The position numbers and the translations under genes were made by a program. The notes under the pieces are model-generated. The model made no database searches and had not been told where the DNA came from. It saw only the letters and a program-made list of their open reading frames with translations. This document shows, in pieces, positions 1 through 11,124 of a stretch of DNA of 60,000 nucleotides; positions within the stretch are counted from its first letter, which is position 1; every line of letters begins with the position of its first letter. The stretch covers positions 152,387,971 to 152,447,970 of the forward strand of contig NC_081411.1 of NCBI RefSeq assembly GCF_030272615.1, given 5' to 3'. The DNA comes from Cryptomeria japonica (taxonomy: Eukaryota; Streptophyta; Pinopsida; Cupressales; Cupressaceae).

Positions 1-56
1 GATAGGAATAAACTGTATTCTATCAAGATGAAAATACTAATCAACTAGATCATCAA
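1..56 (-). repeat. Family B LTR, left fragment, cut by window edge
   Basis: These bases match the family B LTR seen complete at 39376-39826 and 45201-45651, in the part with AAACTGTATTCT and GAAAAT. The LTR is interrupted at 56/57 by element A and resumes at 6829. Its true start lies left of the window. ATCAA at 52-56 is the left copy of element A's target-site duplication. Confidence 0.85.
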
Positions 57-1155
57 TGTGAGGACCCGGAGGCAACTGAGAGGGGGGGTGAATCAATTGT
101 CTATTAATTTCATCCCAAATATAACTTAATCAAACTTGATACTTAATACCGGTAAACCAAACTTAATGTCGGTAGACAGATTAGCAATTAACATTAATAC
201 CGGTGAAACTTAATGCATATAACAGAAAGAGAAACAACATCCACAACACATAACACAGAGATTTGTACATGGAAACCCTGTAAGGGGAAAAACCATGGTG
301 GTAAATCTTACCCACAATCAGATGATACTACTAAAGATAGTATGTGTATACAAATGGGGTCTGCACATGCAGAAAGGCCAACTGCCTAGAGCTCACTGCT
401 CAATCACAAGGTGGGAGTCACACTAACTACAATTGGATGATTAAATCCAATGATAATGTACTGCTCAAAGTAGCATCTCCAATGTTGGATTCAATACTGG
501 TTAAGCTCTAATAGTCACCTTCAAACCTTCCTTGAACCTTCTCTATGGTCTACTCATATGATCTTCAATATTCGCACATACCATGTCACATAACCATATA
601 CCTATTACATTTTCCTCTGCTTGTTACTCCATTATCTCACAAATGAGATCTTACATATATACCAAAACCTAAGACCAAAAGTGTAGGTCGGCTCACTAAA
701 AATATTGCAATTAAATCAATTACAAATAAGTCAAGATGTGATGCATCATGTCAGGTTAATACATTTACAACAATATCCAATTAATCAATCATCTCCATAA
801 CGTGTTGTGCTAATCTGGAATAGATAATGCATGTCGGTCCATAACCTAGACCAATTTGCATGTAACAACAAATATGTCAGCCTAATTAGACCAATAAACA
901 AAATATCAAAACAAAGTGTTCAAACCATTCTTTGACATAAATAAGTGATCTCCAGATGGTAACAAGTCATCCTCAGTGTCGGTGAACAATATAACCTATC
1001 GGTGAGTGATATATCGATGACTGTGCATAAGTCACTGAACTTGTCAGTGAACATAATGTGTTAGTTCAACATAACCAAATATCTCCAAAAGCATAAGTGT
1101 GGATAAGTGTTGACATCAATGACAAAACCAATGCAACATATCCATAATACCAAAA
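57..1155 (-). repeat. Element A 3' LTR
   Basis: Pairs with 5733-6823. On the plus strand it starts TGTGAGGACC and ends next to the PPT; the terminal CA has decayed to AA. A TATA-like stretch (TATATATG, minus strand, about 654-661) probably belongs to the promoter. The motif AACCATGGTGG near 290 and the G-run near 85 (a C-run just inside the LTR 3' end, in element sense) recur in the LTRs of D, J and K and, in complement, of C and E. Confidence 0.92.
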
Positions 1156-1181
1156 ATCTCCCCCTTTGGCATTGATGGCAA
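1156..1181 (-). other. Element A polypurine tract and conserved upstream block
   Basis: In element sense the sequence reads TTGCCATCAATGCC followed by the purine run AAAGGGGGAGAT, directly abutting the 3' LTR. It primes plus-strand DNA synthesis. The same block is present almost unchanged in D (20386-20411), J (55686-55711), E (16538-16563) and C (32684-32709). Its TTGCCATCAATGCC arm is nearly complementary to 1110-1123 inside the LTR. Confidence 0.85.
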
Positions 1182-1519
1182 CACAAGATGGAAAAACCAT
1201 CTAAGTGCCAAAGCAAAAATGCCAAAAACCAAAAAACCAACAATCTCCAGAGTAGATCAATACCAAAAATAAAAATAAAAATGCAGAGAGTAAAAATCTC
1301 TCCCCCAATGAATAATCTCTCCCCAAAGGATAATGTTTTTCCATAGATATCTCTCCCCTTTGACATCAAATGCTAAAGCAATACAAATACCAGATACAAC
1401 CAATTACAATAACCAATTGTTATAACCAACTTCTCCTCCTCAGAAGTAGCTCTCCTCCATCAAAGCCAGAAAAAGGTTTCTCTGTTATTTCTGTCGATTT
1501 GATGTTAGTCATCAAACGT

Positions 1520-3250
1520 CTAAGTCTCTACCGGTGAGGGTATAACCCCAAGTTGCTCTCTGAGATATTCAAAAGTTTCCTTAGGAAAAGGCTTAGTAAA
1601 GATATCTGCAATCTATTCTTTAGTATTCACATAAACCAATCTCACTTCTTTTTCTTCAACATTCTCTTTTAGAAAATTATATTTGATAGAAACATGTTTG
1701 GTTTTAGAGTGAAATACCGGATTCTTAAATATATCAATTGTTGTTGAATTGTCACAATAAATGATTATAGGTTCTTTGCATTTTACCTTTATGTCCTTCA
1801 ACATTTTCTTAATCCATAATAACTAAGTACAATTAGTTGTTGTTGCAACATATTTGGATTCTGCTATTGATAATGATGTACAACTTTGTTTTCTTTCTCA
1901 ACCATGAAATCAATCTGCTACCAAGAAAGAATGTCTCGCCAGTGGTCCTCTTTCTTTCATCTACATCTCCTGCCCAATTTGCATCTGTGTATGCACATAG
2001 ATCAAAATTTTCATCTTTAGGATACCATAAACCAAGATTTGTTGTGCCTTGTAAATACCAGAAAATCCTTTTTACTATTGATTCATGATTTTCTCTAGGA
2101 TTACTCAAAAATATTGAAACAATACATACTGCATTCATTATATCAGGTCTTGTTTGTGTCAAATATAGTAAACCTCCAATCATAGATTTGAATCTTGTCA
2201 AATTAACAGGAATTGAATCATCCTTCAATGTCAGTTTATCAGTTGTAATCATAGGAGTACTTACCGGTTTAGAGTTTTCCATACCAAATTTCTTCAATAG
2301 TTCCTTCAAGTACTTTGTCTGACATATGAATATACCTTTATCAATTTGTGAAATCTGCAATCCTAAAAAGAATTTTATCTCACCAATCATAGACATTTCA
2401 AATTCTTCCTGCATCTTATTGGCAAAGTCTTTACACAATCCATCTTCTCCTCCAAAAATGATGTCATCAATAAAAAATTCAATAACCAAGATGTCTTCAT
2501 TAGTCACTTTGAAATATAAGTTGTTGTCAGCATTACCTTTAGTGTAACCAAGCTTCAAAAGATATTTGTCCAATCTAGCATACCAAGCTCTAGTAGCTTG
2601 CTTCAATCCATATAAAGCTTTCCTTAATCTGCAAACCATATCTTTATCATTTGTTAATGAAAATCCATTAGTTTGTTCAATTTAAACTTCCTCTTCAACA
2701 TCACCATTGAGAAATGCACATTTAACATCCATTTGATATACTTTATAGTTCTTATGTGTTGCAAATGCAAGAAATTATCTGACTGCCTCAATTCTAGCTA
2801 GCGGTGCAAAGGTTTCATTGTAATCAATTCCCTCTTTCTATGAATATCCTTTACACACTAATCTTGCTTTGTTTCTTATTACCTTACCATCTTCATTAAG
2901 TTTATTTATGAATACACATTTAGTTCCAATTACATTTTTGTCTTTAGGTAGGGGAACCAATGTCCATGTATTGTTCTTTTCAATTTGTTCTAATTCATCT
3001 TTCATAGCTTTAATCCAATGTTTATCTTCACATGCCTCAATAACAGATGTTGGTTCAATTTGAGAAATTAAACATACCTATTTATTTGGTAGTCTTCCTC
3101 TTGTCACAACTCCTTGATACTTATTCCCAATTATATGACTTTCAGAGTGATTCAGTCTTACATACCTAGGTGTGTTCACTTTTTGTTGTTCTTCAGTCAC
3201 TGTGGAATTATCTGATGATACCCATGTGACTGGATCTATATTCTATGTTA
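1520..3250 (-). pseudogene. Element A reverse transcriptase and RNase H, broken
   Basis: Copia RT and RNase H in several pieces. The best stretch is 1833-2639, with RT signatures KALYGLKQATRAWY, the active-site block FIDDIIFGG (both Asp kept; first residue Phe rather than Tyr), [14 protein letters not shown] and [16 protein letters not shown]. RNase H follows: AYTDANWAGD in the same frame, then after a frameshift CDNSTTIDI and KHVSIKYNFL (1613-1804), and past a TAG at about 1610 the usual copia end IADIFTKP. The upstream RT part (2640-3250) has further TAG stops, for example near 2690, 2790 and 2838. Not functional as it stands. Confidence 0.9.
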
Positions 3251-3257
3251 GTGCATT

Positions 3258-4253
3258 CTATATAGGTTCATTTATGATCATCTCAATTGCCAGTTCAGAA
3301 TCCATAGACCTTGAATTTCCTCTAAAGTGTTCATCTATCTTCACATTTGCACTTTCAATGATTTTCTGCAATCTTTTATTAAAATATCTATATGCTTTTC
3401 TTTTAGATGAATAACCAAGAAATATTCCTTCATCACTTCTAGGATCATATTTGCCAACATACTCATCTCTGAATGTAACATTTGCTTCCAAATATTTTGA
3501 AGTATTTAAGAGTAGGAATATTACCAAACCATAGTTTATAAGGTGTCTTACTGGTTTCTCCTTTGATGTGAACTCTGTTAAAAGTGTAAACCATTGTATT
3601 CACTACTTCTCTCCAATACACATGAGGTAGATTTGCTTCTAATATCATGCTTCTTTCTGCATCCAAAATAATTATGTTCTTCCTTTCCACAACTCCATTT
3701 TGCTGAGGTGTCAAGGGTGTTGATAGTTGTCTTTTAATTCCATTCACTTCACAAAATGTGTTAAACACTTTAGATGTAAATTCACCTCCTTGATTTGATC
3801 TTAAACATTTGATTTTCTTATCGGTTTCATTCTCTACCATTGCCTTGAATAATTTGAATTTCCCAAAAGCTTCTGATTTCTCCCTGAGAAAAGAACACAA
3901 CACATTCTAGAATAATCATCAATAATTAGAATGAAATATCTATCTCCCTGTAGACTTCTTGTTCTTGTCGGACCACACAATTCAGTATGAATTAAATCAA
4001 GAACATTGTTGGATTCTCACAAATACTCTTAAAAGTTGTTCTAACTTGATTTCCAATTTTGACATTCCTTACATATTGGATTATGAGGTTTTACAATCAT
4101 AGGTAAATCACTTACTGCCTTAGATGAACTAATCTTTATAATGCAATCAAAATTCACATGACAGAGTCTTTTATGCCATAACCAACTTTCATCAATATGT
4201 GCAATTAAGCATGTCTTTTAATTATAGTTTAAATCAAAGATATTACCTCTAGT
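3258..4253 (-). pseudogene. Element A integrase, broken, catalytic Asp lost
   Basis: Integrase core in two frames joined near 3465-3527. 3463-3903 carries LREKSEAFGKFK, then SNQGGEFTS where copia integrases have the second catalytic Asp (pattern D-x-GGEF), here Asn, and [12 protein letters not shown], which holds the catalytic Glu. The integrase C-terminal part (GSKCYI, DEGIFLGYSSKRKAYR) is at 3258-3527. The stretch 3904-4253, with the first Asp region and GAG-pre-integrase linker, is recognisable only through stops. The Asp-to-Asn change alone would abolish catalysis. Confidence 0.85.
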
Positions 4254-5675
4254 CTAATTACCAGTTGCAAATTCCAAACCAGTTATGATCATGATTTTGC
4301 ATTTACCATTCTTGAATTGTAACTGAAATCCCTTTTCAACTAATTGACCAACACTCAAAAGATTATGCTTCAAACCCTCAACATAATAAACATTGTCAGT
4401 ATTGTGCTTACCATCAAACAATATAGTGCATTTTCCTCTAATCAAACAAGCTTTATCATCCCCAAATCTTACTAGACCTCCATTGTATTCCTGAAAAGAA
4501 AAGACTTTACTTTTATCACTATTCATATGATGTGAACATCCGGAATCTATAATCCATTCATCCTTTTCTCCAATTTTAGTTGACAGGGTATGTTCTACCA
4601 GTGGATCAGTAGGTGCCAGTTGATCTTCTTTTATTGCAACAAAATCCCATCCATTGTCTGTTGGTTCTTCATTAGAATCATCGATAACTCCTTCATCAAC
4701 ATAGTAACCTGATTTGTCTCTATTCTTCTTAAATATGTATCTCTGATATTCAGGGTTAGGCTTATATGTTCTTTTAACTTCTTCTCTTAATCTTGCATGT
4801 CTATCAGGACATCTAGATGCCATATGACCAACTTTATTGCAGTTAAAACATTTAAATGGTGCTTTACCTTCATACTTACTTCCAATGGGACCTTTAGGCA
4901 TTTTCCTTGCAAATAGTGCTTCAAGCTCTTCAAGTTCTTCATTTTCCCTCCTGATATCTTCAAGTTCTCTTGCATAAAGTGCTTTCCAATCATATTTATC
5001 AGATGATGATGATGTTGCAGATGATGATGCTTTGAAGGCTAAATTTGTCTTAATTGTAGCAACATGACCAAATTCCTCAAGATCAAATGTTGAAAGTTTT
5101 CCAACCAAGGTGTCTCTAGATATTGATGTATTAGGCATTGTTCTCAACTCATTAATAGCAGTTACTTTCATTTTGTATTATGGTGGCAATTCTCTTAAAA
5201 CTTTAGAAATAATTTCATCTTCACTTAAGGAACCTCCACAACATTGTATTCCCAAAACAATTTCATTAACCCTTTCCATAAAAGCAAAAATTCTTTCATC
5301 TTCTTCCATTTTCATATTTTCATACCTGACCCGAAAGCATTCCAGTTTTGCAATTTTGACAGTGGTATCTCCTTCATTCAATGTCTCCAATTTATCCCAA
5401 ATAGCTTTAGCAATAGATCGGTCTGATAATCCCATGATTTTTTGATCTGACAAGGCGCTCAAAAGTGCTTCTCTTGCTTTGCAATCATTCTCTTGATCCT
5501 TACCCAATGTAGGTGGATTAGGTTGACCCAATGTAGGACCAACATAGTCATTCTGTGTAACATCCCATATGTCTTTTCCAATGCAATTCAGATATGTCTC
5601 CATTATGATCTTCCATATACCATAGTTAGTTCCATCAAGTTTCAGACTATCCTTCCTAAAAAAGTTAGTTGCCAT
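4254..5675 (-). pseudogene. Element A gag-protease, one in-frame stop
   Basis: Start at 5675 (MATNFFRKDSLKLDGTNY), 44 bases past the PBS in element sense. Residues 1-165 are the copia Gag domain (DUF4219/UBN2 type; W, KLETL and LSEDEIISKVLRELPP visible). A TAA at 5178-5180 breaks it, and the same frame resumes at once. Next come an acidic/Ser linker, the zinc knuckle CFNCNKVGHMASRC near 4820-4865, then the protease signature WIIDSGCSHHM near 4520-4555 and GLKHNLLSVGQL near 4340-4380. The frame stops at a TAG at 4254-4256. Gag packages element RNA; protease matures the polyprotein. Confidence 0.9.
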
Positions 5676-5718
5676 AGAATCTCCTCAAGTTGTTAAAATT
5701 CTGCAAAAAGAGGACTTA

Positions 5719-5730
5719 GCTCTGATACCA
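5719..5730 (-). other. Element A primer-binding site
   Basis: Minus-strand TGGTATCAGAGC, two bases inside the 5' LTR end. This is the standard plant copia PBS complementary to the 3' end of initiator Met tRNA. It fixes the direction of the element. Confidence 0.92.
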
Positions 5731-5732
5731 AT

Positions 5733-6823
5733 TGTTAGAACCTAGAGGCAACTAAGAGGGGGGGTGAATCAGTTGTCTATTAATTTCATCCCAAATATAA
5801 CTTAATCAAACTTGATACTTAATACTGGTAAACCAAACTTAATATCGATAGACAAATTAGCAGTTAATATTAATACCGATGAAACTTAATGCATATAACA
5901 GAAAGAGAAACAACATCCACAACACATAACATACAGATTTGTACGTGGAAACCCTGTAAGGGGAAAAACCATGGTCGAAAATCTTACCCACAATCAGATG
6001 ATACTATTGCAGATAGTATGTGTATACAAATGGGGTCTGCACATGCAGAAAGGCCAACCGCCTAGAGCTCACTACTCAATCACAAGATGGGAGTCACACT
6101 AACTACAATTGGATGATTAAATCCAATGATAATGTACTGCTCAAAGTAGCATCTCCAATGTTGGATTCAGTATCGGTTAAGCTATGATAATCACCTTCAA
6201 ACCTTCCTTGAACCTTCTCTATGGTCTACTCATATGATCTTCAATATTCGCACATACCATGTCACATAACCATATACCTATTACATTTTCCTCTGCTTGT
6301 TACTCCATTATCTCACAAATGAGATCTTACATATATACCAAAACCTAAGACCAAATGTGTAGGTCGGCTCACTAAGAAAATTACAATTAAATCAATTACA
6401 AATAAGTCAAGATGTGATGCATCATGTCAGGTTAATACATTTACAACAATATCCAATTAATCAATCATCTCCATAACGTGTTGTGCTGATCTGGAATAGA
6501 TAATGCATGTCGGTCCATAACCTGGACCAATTTTTTGGTAACAGCAAATATGTCATCCCGATTAGACCAATAACCAAAATACAAAAACAAAGTGTCCAAA
6601 ACATGTCTTTGACATAACCAAGTGATCTCCAGATGATAACAATTCATCCTCAGTGTCGCTGAACAATATAACCTATCGGTGAGTGATATACCAGTGACTG
6701 CGCATAAGTCACTAAACTTGTCGATGAATATAATGTGTTGGTTCAACATAACCAAAGATCTCCAGAAGGATAAGTGTTGACATCAATGACAAAACCAATG
6801 CATCATATCCATAATATTTAACA
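5733..6823 (-). repeat. Element A 5' LTR
   Basis: Plus-strand ends are TGTTAGAACC and TTTAACA, followed by the duplication ATCAA. About 1091 bp against about 1099 bp for its partner, with many scattered substitutions, so this is an old insertion. TATA-like TATATATG on the minus strand at about 6331-6338. Confidence 0.93.
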
Positions 6824-6828
6824 ATCAA

Positions 6829-7173
6829 AAGTTACATACAATGACTATGAGCCTGTTTATATACGCAAGGCTATATGGATATGTGAGCACACAATCATGA
6901 CATGCGGCTCAATAAAAAACAAGGGTTGGTAGGAAATGGGTGTCGTAGGTAGGATAAACAATATAATATCCCACATGAGGTGGATCACCCATCAAAAGTG
7001 GAATTTAACAACAAGCTAAGACCACAAAAGGTGGAAATTCTCCTACACACACTATCCCAATGTGGCACAAACACCCAAGTGTCTCATACCCAAACTACTA
7101 TGAAATGCATTATCCTAAGTAAACTTAATTAAGGTGTAATAATATCCAACATGAATAATTAATTACACCAACA
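6829..7173 (-). repeat. Family B LTR, right fragment
   Basis: Continuation of the LTR begun at 1-56. It matches 39500-39826 (TATAxxxGCAAGGC, GTAATAATATCCA, ending ACACCAACA). No PPT follows its right end, so it is either the 5' LTR of a minus-strand B element lying left of the window or a solo LTR. Confidence 0.85.
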
Positions 7174-8467
7174 ATGATCAATTGATGGAGTTATCATAGC
7201 GAACAGCTCGGAGGCTACGACATAAACATAACTTTTAAAGTCCTGAAAAAATCCCTAAAAAATAAAATAAAGTCCTGAAAAAATCCATTAAAAAAATTGA
7301 AAAATGACCTGAAATAATCCCAAAAACATTCATAAAATGTCCTAAAAAAAATCACTAAAATAAAAAATGTCCTGAAATAATTACAAAAAAATTGTAAAAT
7401 GTCCTGAAAAAGCACAAAAAAATAAAACATTCAAAAACCCTAAAAAATTGAAAACATGAAAAATCCAAAAACAAACACTTGTGTTTCATTTCATTAATAA
7501 ATCAACAATATCAACATTATCGGTCCTTTGTCAAATCATGGGTCTTATGTAGGGTGTGGTATACTCAAAACTAGACTATGTCCTGTCTTAGATGGGGTAT
7601 TGTGTTCCCTGAAACCAGACAGCATGATTGTCCTTTCACTACAACATTATCACCTTTTTGACAATGAAGATCAAAATGTTTGTTTGACTTGCTTGGATTT
7701 GTGAGTCTTATCTTTCATTGATTTATCTTTGATCATGTTCCTATGTCACTTGATGATGTCATTGAGTGATTTAGAGTGGTCAGGATGGTTCATGAACATT
7801 TTTGTTTTTGTCTTTTCTATTTGCAGAGTGTTTCATAAATTTTTGGGGCACGTATTTCTTCGATGTATGTGATAAGTATGTTCACTTTGTGAATGTTGCA
7901 CATACCTTGACCCTTGACACATGTAATGTCTTAGGCAATTTTTGACCCATTCCTTGTCTTTAATGTGTCTACCTTACGCAAAGGGATTGCATTATCACCC
8001 TGGCCTTCATTGCCATGGTGTGCCGCATCCATTTTTTTATATCAAATAAAGGTTCTCACCTACTATTTGCATTTGTGAAAGCATGATTTCATCACACTAA
8101 TCATTCTTCACTTCTCACTTGCATTTCTTCCAGCTAACTTTTCTTCTCTCCCATCAATCCTCTTATTTGTTCATCAAATGAATCATTATCATGCTCTTTA
8201 TTCTATCTAATCAATCGACAATTTCTTCATTTGGTATCGATTAACCCTTTGTCTACAATCCATTAACATTCTTCCCTTCTTATTAACATTTTTCTCTTTC
8301 ATCTAACATTCTTCTCTTCTTTTGAGAGATCATTCATTTCTTTCATGCATAAACAATCTCTCAAGGGGGAATGTCATCTTCATCTCTCGATCTACTAGGG
8401 CATGATCTTTTTAATTATTATTTGAAACAACGCTCATAAATCGCATTGTCTCAAAGAGGGGCAAAAT
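7174..8467 (+). mobile_element. Ty3/gypsy-like internal 3' region
   Basis: No gene. 7220-7440 is an imperfect array built on GTCCTGAAAAAATCC-like units, which occurs in reverse orientation inside gypsy element H at about 36590-36790. The rest is AT-rich non-coding sequence ending in AAAGAGGGGCAAAA directly before TGTAGACACTC. That is the form of a gypsy PPT next to a 3' LTR; element H has AAAGAGGGGCAAA at the same place. Direction plus is inferred from this PPT. Confidence 0.6.
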
Positions 8468-9375
8468 GTAGACACTCAAAATTGGTCATCACTCCTACGT
8501 CGCTAACCTAATTTTTAACATGTCTTCTATGTCGCATTTGATATTCATCATATGTTGACATTGTGTCATTCCTTTGGATTTAGTTCATTTCAAATCCAAC
8601 CCTAATCGGTCTTGTTCATTCGCATTTGGTCCTAAATCATTATGATTGGCATTTTATCATTTTCTAATCATTTGAATTGGTCTCATCTTGACAATTAGAC
8701 TCAATTCCCTCTTTGTTGATAATTAATCAATCATTAATTATCAACCTCTTTATCAATCAATTTTTATCAGTCCTCTATGACACTCTATCAGCCTTTCATG
8801 GCACTTTATCAATTGATCTTACCAATTCTTTATCAAGTCATTGTCAACTAGTCTTATCAATCTTATCAGTCTTTTATCAAAATAATTATCAATTTTGGGT
8901 CTTCTTCGATAATTAAATAAATTCAATTTATTTGCTTAGCTAATTCCTAAATATGAATAATAAATTAATAAATGTAATTTATTAATTTATCATATTTATA
9001 TTCTCATATGCAGATAATAAATTTTATTTATTTAATTATCCCATTTTTATCTTTTCAACCTGCTAATTTGGAAAAATATGAGGATAATCAATTTGGTTTA
9101 TTTATTAAATCTCCATATTATATTCCTCGATTTGATTTCAGATTTCTTCCACTTTTTCTCTATCTCCTAATGGAAACTTTGTTGTGTGTTTGATCCTAGC
9201 TGCTTATTCTTCATGTCTTCAAATTAATCTCTTTCATCGATTCGAAACCATCTTTCCTATTAATTGAACTCTCACTGCTTATCTTCGACAACCACAATTT
9301 GAGTAACTTTATTCTGTCGTTTTCATCTCACAATCTTGTTTCCACTTGCAATTGCACTTGTAGGTGAAATCCACA
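8468..9375 (+). repeat. Probable gypsy 3' LTR
   Basis: Starts TGTAGACACTC after a PPT-like purine run. A plausible right end is GTGAAATCCACA at 9375, but no partner LTR or TSD is in view, so that end is a guess. The stretch from 8700 to 8900 is rich in TTATCAATC-type short repeats. No gene seen. Confidence 0.5.
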
Positions 9376-9535
9376 AAATCACATTTGAAGGTGAAAGGAC
9401 AATGGAGAACCATGGAGGAGGCACTTTGTAATTGATTTACATTTATTTCAGTGCTTTATCTTCATCTCTTTATTGATTGAATTAGGATTTCATTTCATAA
9501 GCTTCTTAGTTTTTGTGGTTAACTAATAGTGGGCT
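9376..9535 (+). other. Short unassigned leader before F coding sequence
   Basis: No recognised feature. It is either F sequence with the frame closed by stops (a TAG at 9527-9529) or flank of the preceding LTR. Confidence 0.3.
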
Positions 9536-9538
9536 TTG

Positions 9539-9974
9539 ATGTTTTCCAGAATTCCTAGTTACAATACCATTAAAGGTGATCCCCCCTCTTTGGAGGAGTT
9601 GCAATCACATTATGGTCCAAGATTCAATATTGCTTCTAAGTATGGATACAAAGGATATGGTCTTGGGCGCATGGATCAAGGAGCTAAGGTCCCTTTGGAA
9701 TCAAAACTATGCTCTTTTATAGTGGGATTAGGTTACAAAGCTTCTCCTTTGTCTTCATCCCCTCAATTGTCTAATGTTTCTATGTCTTCTTCTTATTGTG
9801 AGCAATCAAACTTTTCTCCACAAGAGAAAGCCTTGCTTCCTTCTCCTTATCCTTTATCTAATGAGGAGCTTATTTTGTTGAGGCTTCTCAAATCCTTCTT
9901 GATTACTCTTCCTCCTCCTACACAAAATGTTTCATAAGAATGATAAAGAAAAACATTATTTCTGTGCATACCAT
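9539..9974 (+). pseudogene. Gypsy F gag-region fragment with G-patch-like motif, 5' part
   Basis: A plus-strand frame from ATG 9539 contains GDPPSLEELQSHYGPRFNIA and then KYGYKGYGLGRMDQG. The glycine spacing resembles the G-patch-like segment found in the gag-pol linker of some plant gypsy elements; this is family knowledge, not a computed match. The frame closes at 9937. A neighbouring frame continues with a Cys-Ala-Tyr-His start of a zinc-knuckle-like motif, cut at 9974 by insertion G and resuming at 51866. There is no start context of its own; it is a relic. Confidence 0.65.
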
Positions 9975-10482
9975 TGTGCGATGAAAAATGTGTGCAAATA
10001 CAAAGGATTAAAAAGTAAACTAATTAACCAAGAAAACACAAGACATCATACACCTCAAGATAAAAATGGTAAAATCAAAATAGAATTAAAATGACAATGC
10101 AATGCAAACCAAAATGTCCACTTCGATTTGATTATTCCTCAATAAATTATGTGCTCGATGACGTCTTTGAATGCTCAATATTGCTCCATGATATTTGATG
10201 CAAATGATGATGGATGAAAGTGATATATGATTATGCAAATGAATTTGGTGGTGAGTGATAATTTCAGAATAGTGACGATGTGATTATGTAAAAGTGGATG
10301 AAAATTTGCATAGAAAAGGGATGGTTTAAATAGAGAAGGAAGGAAGGATGATAGGGCTTGACTCCAAAGGAATCCATGTGGATGAATATTCCACACTTGT
10401 CCTCAAAGAGTAAAATTGGCTCAAACAGAAGAGACAAGTGTCCCAAAGGAGGGACATGTGTCTTGGGAAGAAATAACATGTA

Positions 10483-10666
10483 TGATGGTATGATGAATCA
10501 ATAAGGATCCAGACAACTACTGAGAGGGGGGGGTGAATCAATAGATGGAAAACTGACTTAACTTTCACAAATATCAAAAACAGCCTCTCAAGTCAAAATC
10601 GGAACTAACTAGTTCAAACACTGAACTACAAATTGCAATATCACTATCAAGTATACCAGTTGACTG
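10483..10666 (-). repeat. Element D 3' LTR, first fragment
   Basis: Matches 24914-25097 of the right LTR: TGATGGTA start, GAATCAATAAGGAT, G-run before TGAATCA, GTATACCAGTTGACTG. Broken at 10666 by element E, whose duplication GACTG is at 10662-10666. Confidence 0.92.
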
Positions 10667-10726
10667 TGTTGGCATATGGACACTCCAATGAGACATTGTG
10701 TGTGATTGAAGGTTTTGTCATTGATG

Positions 10727-10945
10727 GCAACCTTGTAATCCTATGGCACTGGAAAAGACATTATACCAGCAAAGCATTACACAGGCAACCTTGCAATCCT
10801 ATGGCACCGGCAAAGACATTATACCAGCAAAGCATTACACAGGCAACCTTGCAATCCTATGGCACCGGCAAAGACATTATACTGGCAAAACATTACACAG
10901 GCAACCTTGTAATCCTATGGCACCGGCAAAGCATTACTCAAACAG
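10727..10945 (+). repeat. 58-bp tandem array in E LTR
   Basis: The landmark CTATGG recurs at 10741, 10799, 10857 and 10915, an exact 58-base period. Each unit has CTATGGCACCGGCAAAGAC and AAAGCATTACACAGG. The last unit is cut short. The 3' LTR has four units at 16638, 16696, 16754 and 16812. Long frames read through the array are artefacts of the repeat, not genes. Confidence 0.95.
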
Positions 10946-11114
10946 AATAGTGCACCGGCATCAACAAAATCAATGTACACCGGCACCAGCACAAAAGATG
11001 TACACCGGCATAGAAGGAAATATGTATACCGGCACAGAGGCCAACAGGATTTTTGATATGTAATATTTTGTTTATCATTGTAAGCCGACTTGGAAAATTG
11101 TAAAATGACTCTTG

Positions 11115-11124
11115 TATATAAAAG
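11115..11124 (+). promoter_or_regulatory. TATA box of element E
   Basis: TATATAAAAG, preceded by CTCTTG. Preserved in the 3' LTR at 17031-17040. It would place the transcript start near 11145-11155, dividing U3 (with the 58-bp array) from R. Confidence 0.75.

Larger units (their letters stand above)
57..6823 (-). mobile_element. Element A: complete but decayed Ty1/copia retrotransposon
   Basis: A full LTR element on the minus strand: 3' LTR at left (57-1155), RNase H, RT, integrase, protease and gag read leftwards from 5675, then PBS and 5' LTR at right (5733-6823). It is flanked by perfect 5-bp duplications ATCAA (52-56, 6824-6828), inside a family B LTR. The domain order PR-IN-RT-RH places it in Ty1/copia (Pseudoviridae-type). 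The coding region has several stops and frameshifts, so this copy is not autonomous now. The internal region is related to element J, and the LTR is of the same type as K. Confidence 0.95.

Noticed and set aside
7215-7430. Phe-rich minus-strand frame
   Set aside because: Low-complexity A-rich array; no gene support.
10727-10945. Regular repeats resembling a CRISPR array
   Set aside because: No unique spacers, plant retrotransposon LTR, and both LTRs carry it.
10633-11063. Two overlapping plus-strand frames of about 105 residues with repeated peptides
   Set aside because: They are translations of the 58-bp LTR array in two phases; a repeat whose period is not a multiple of three gives this.
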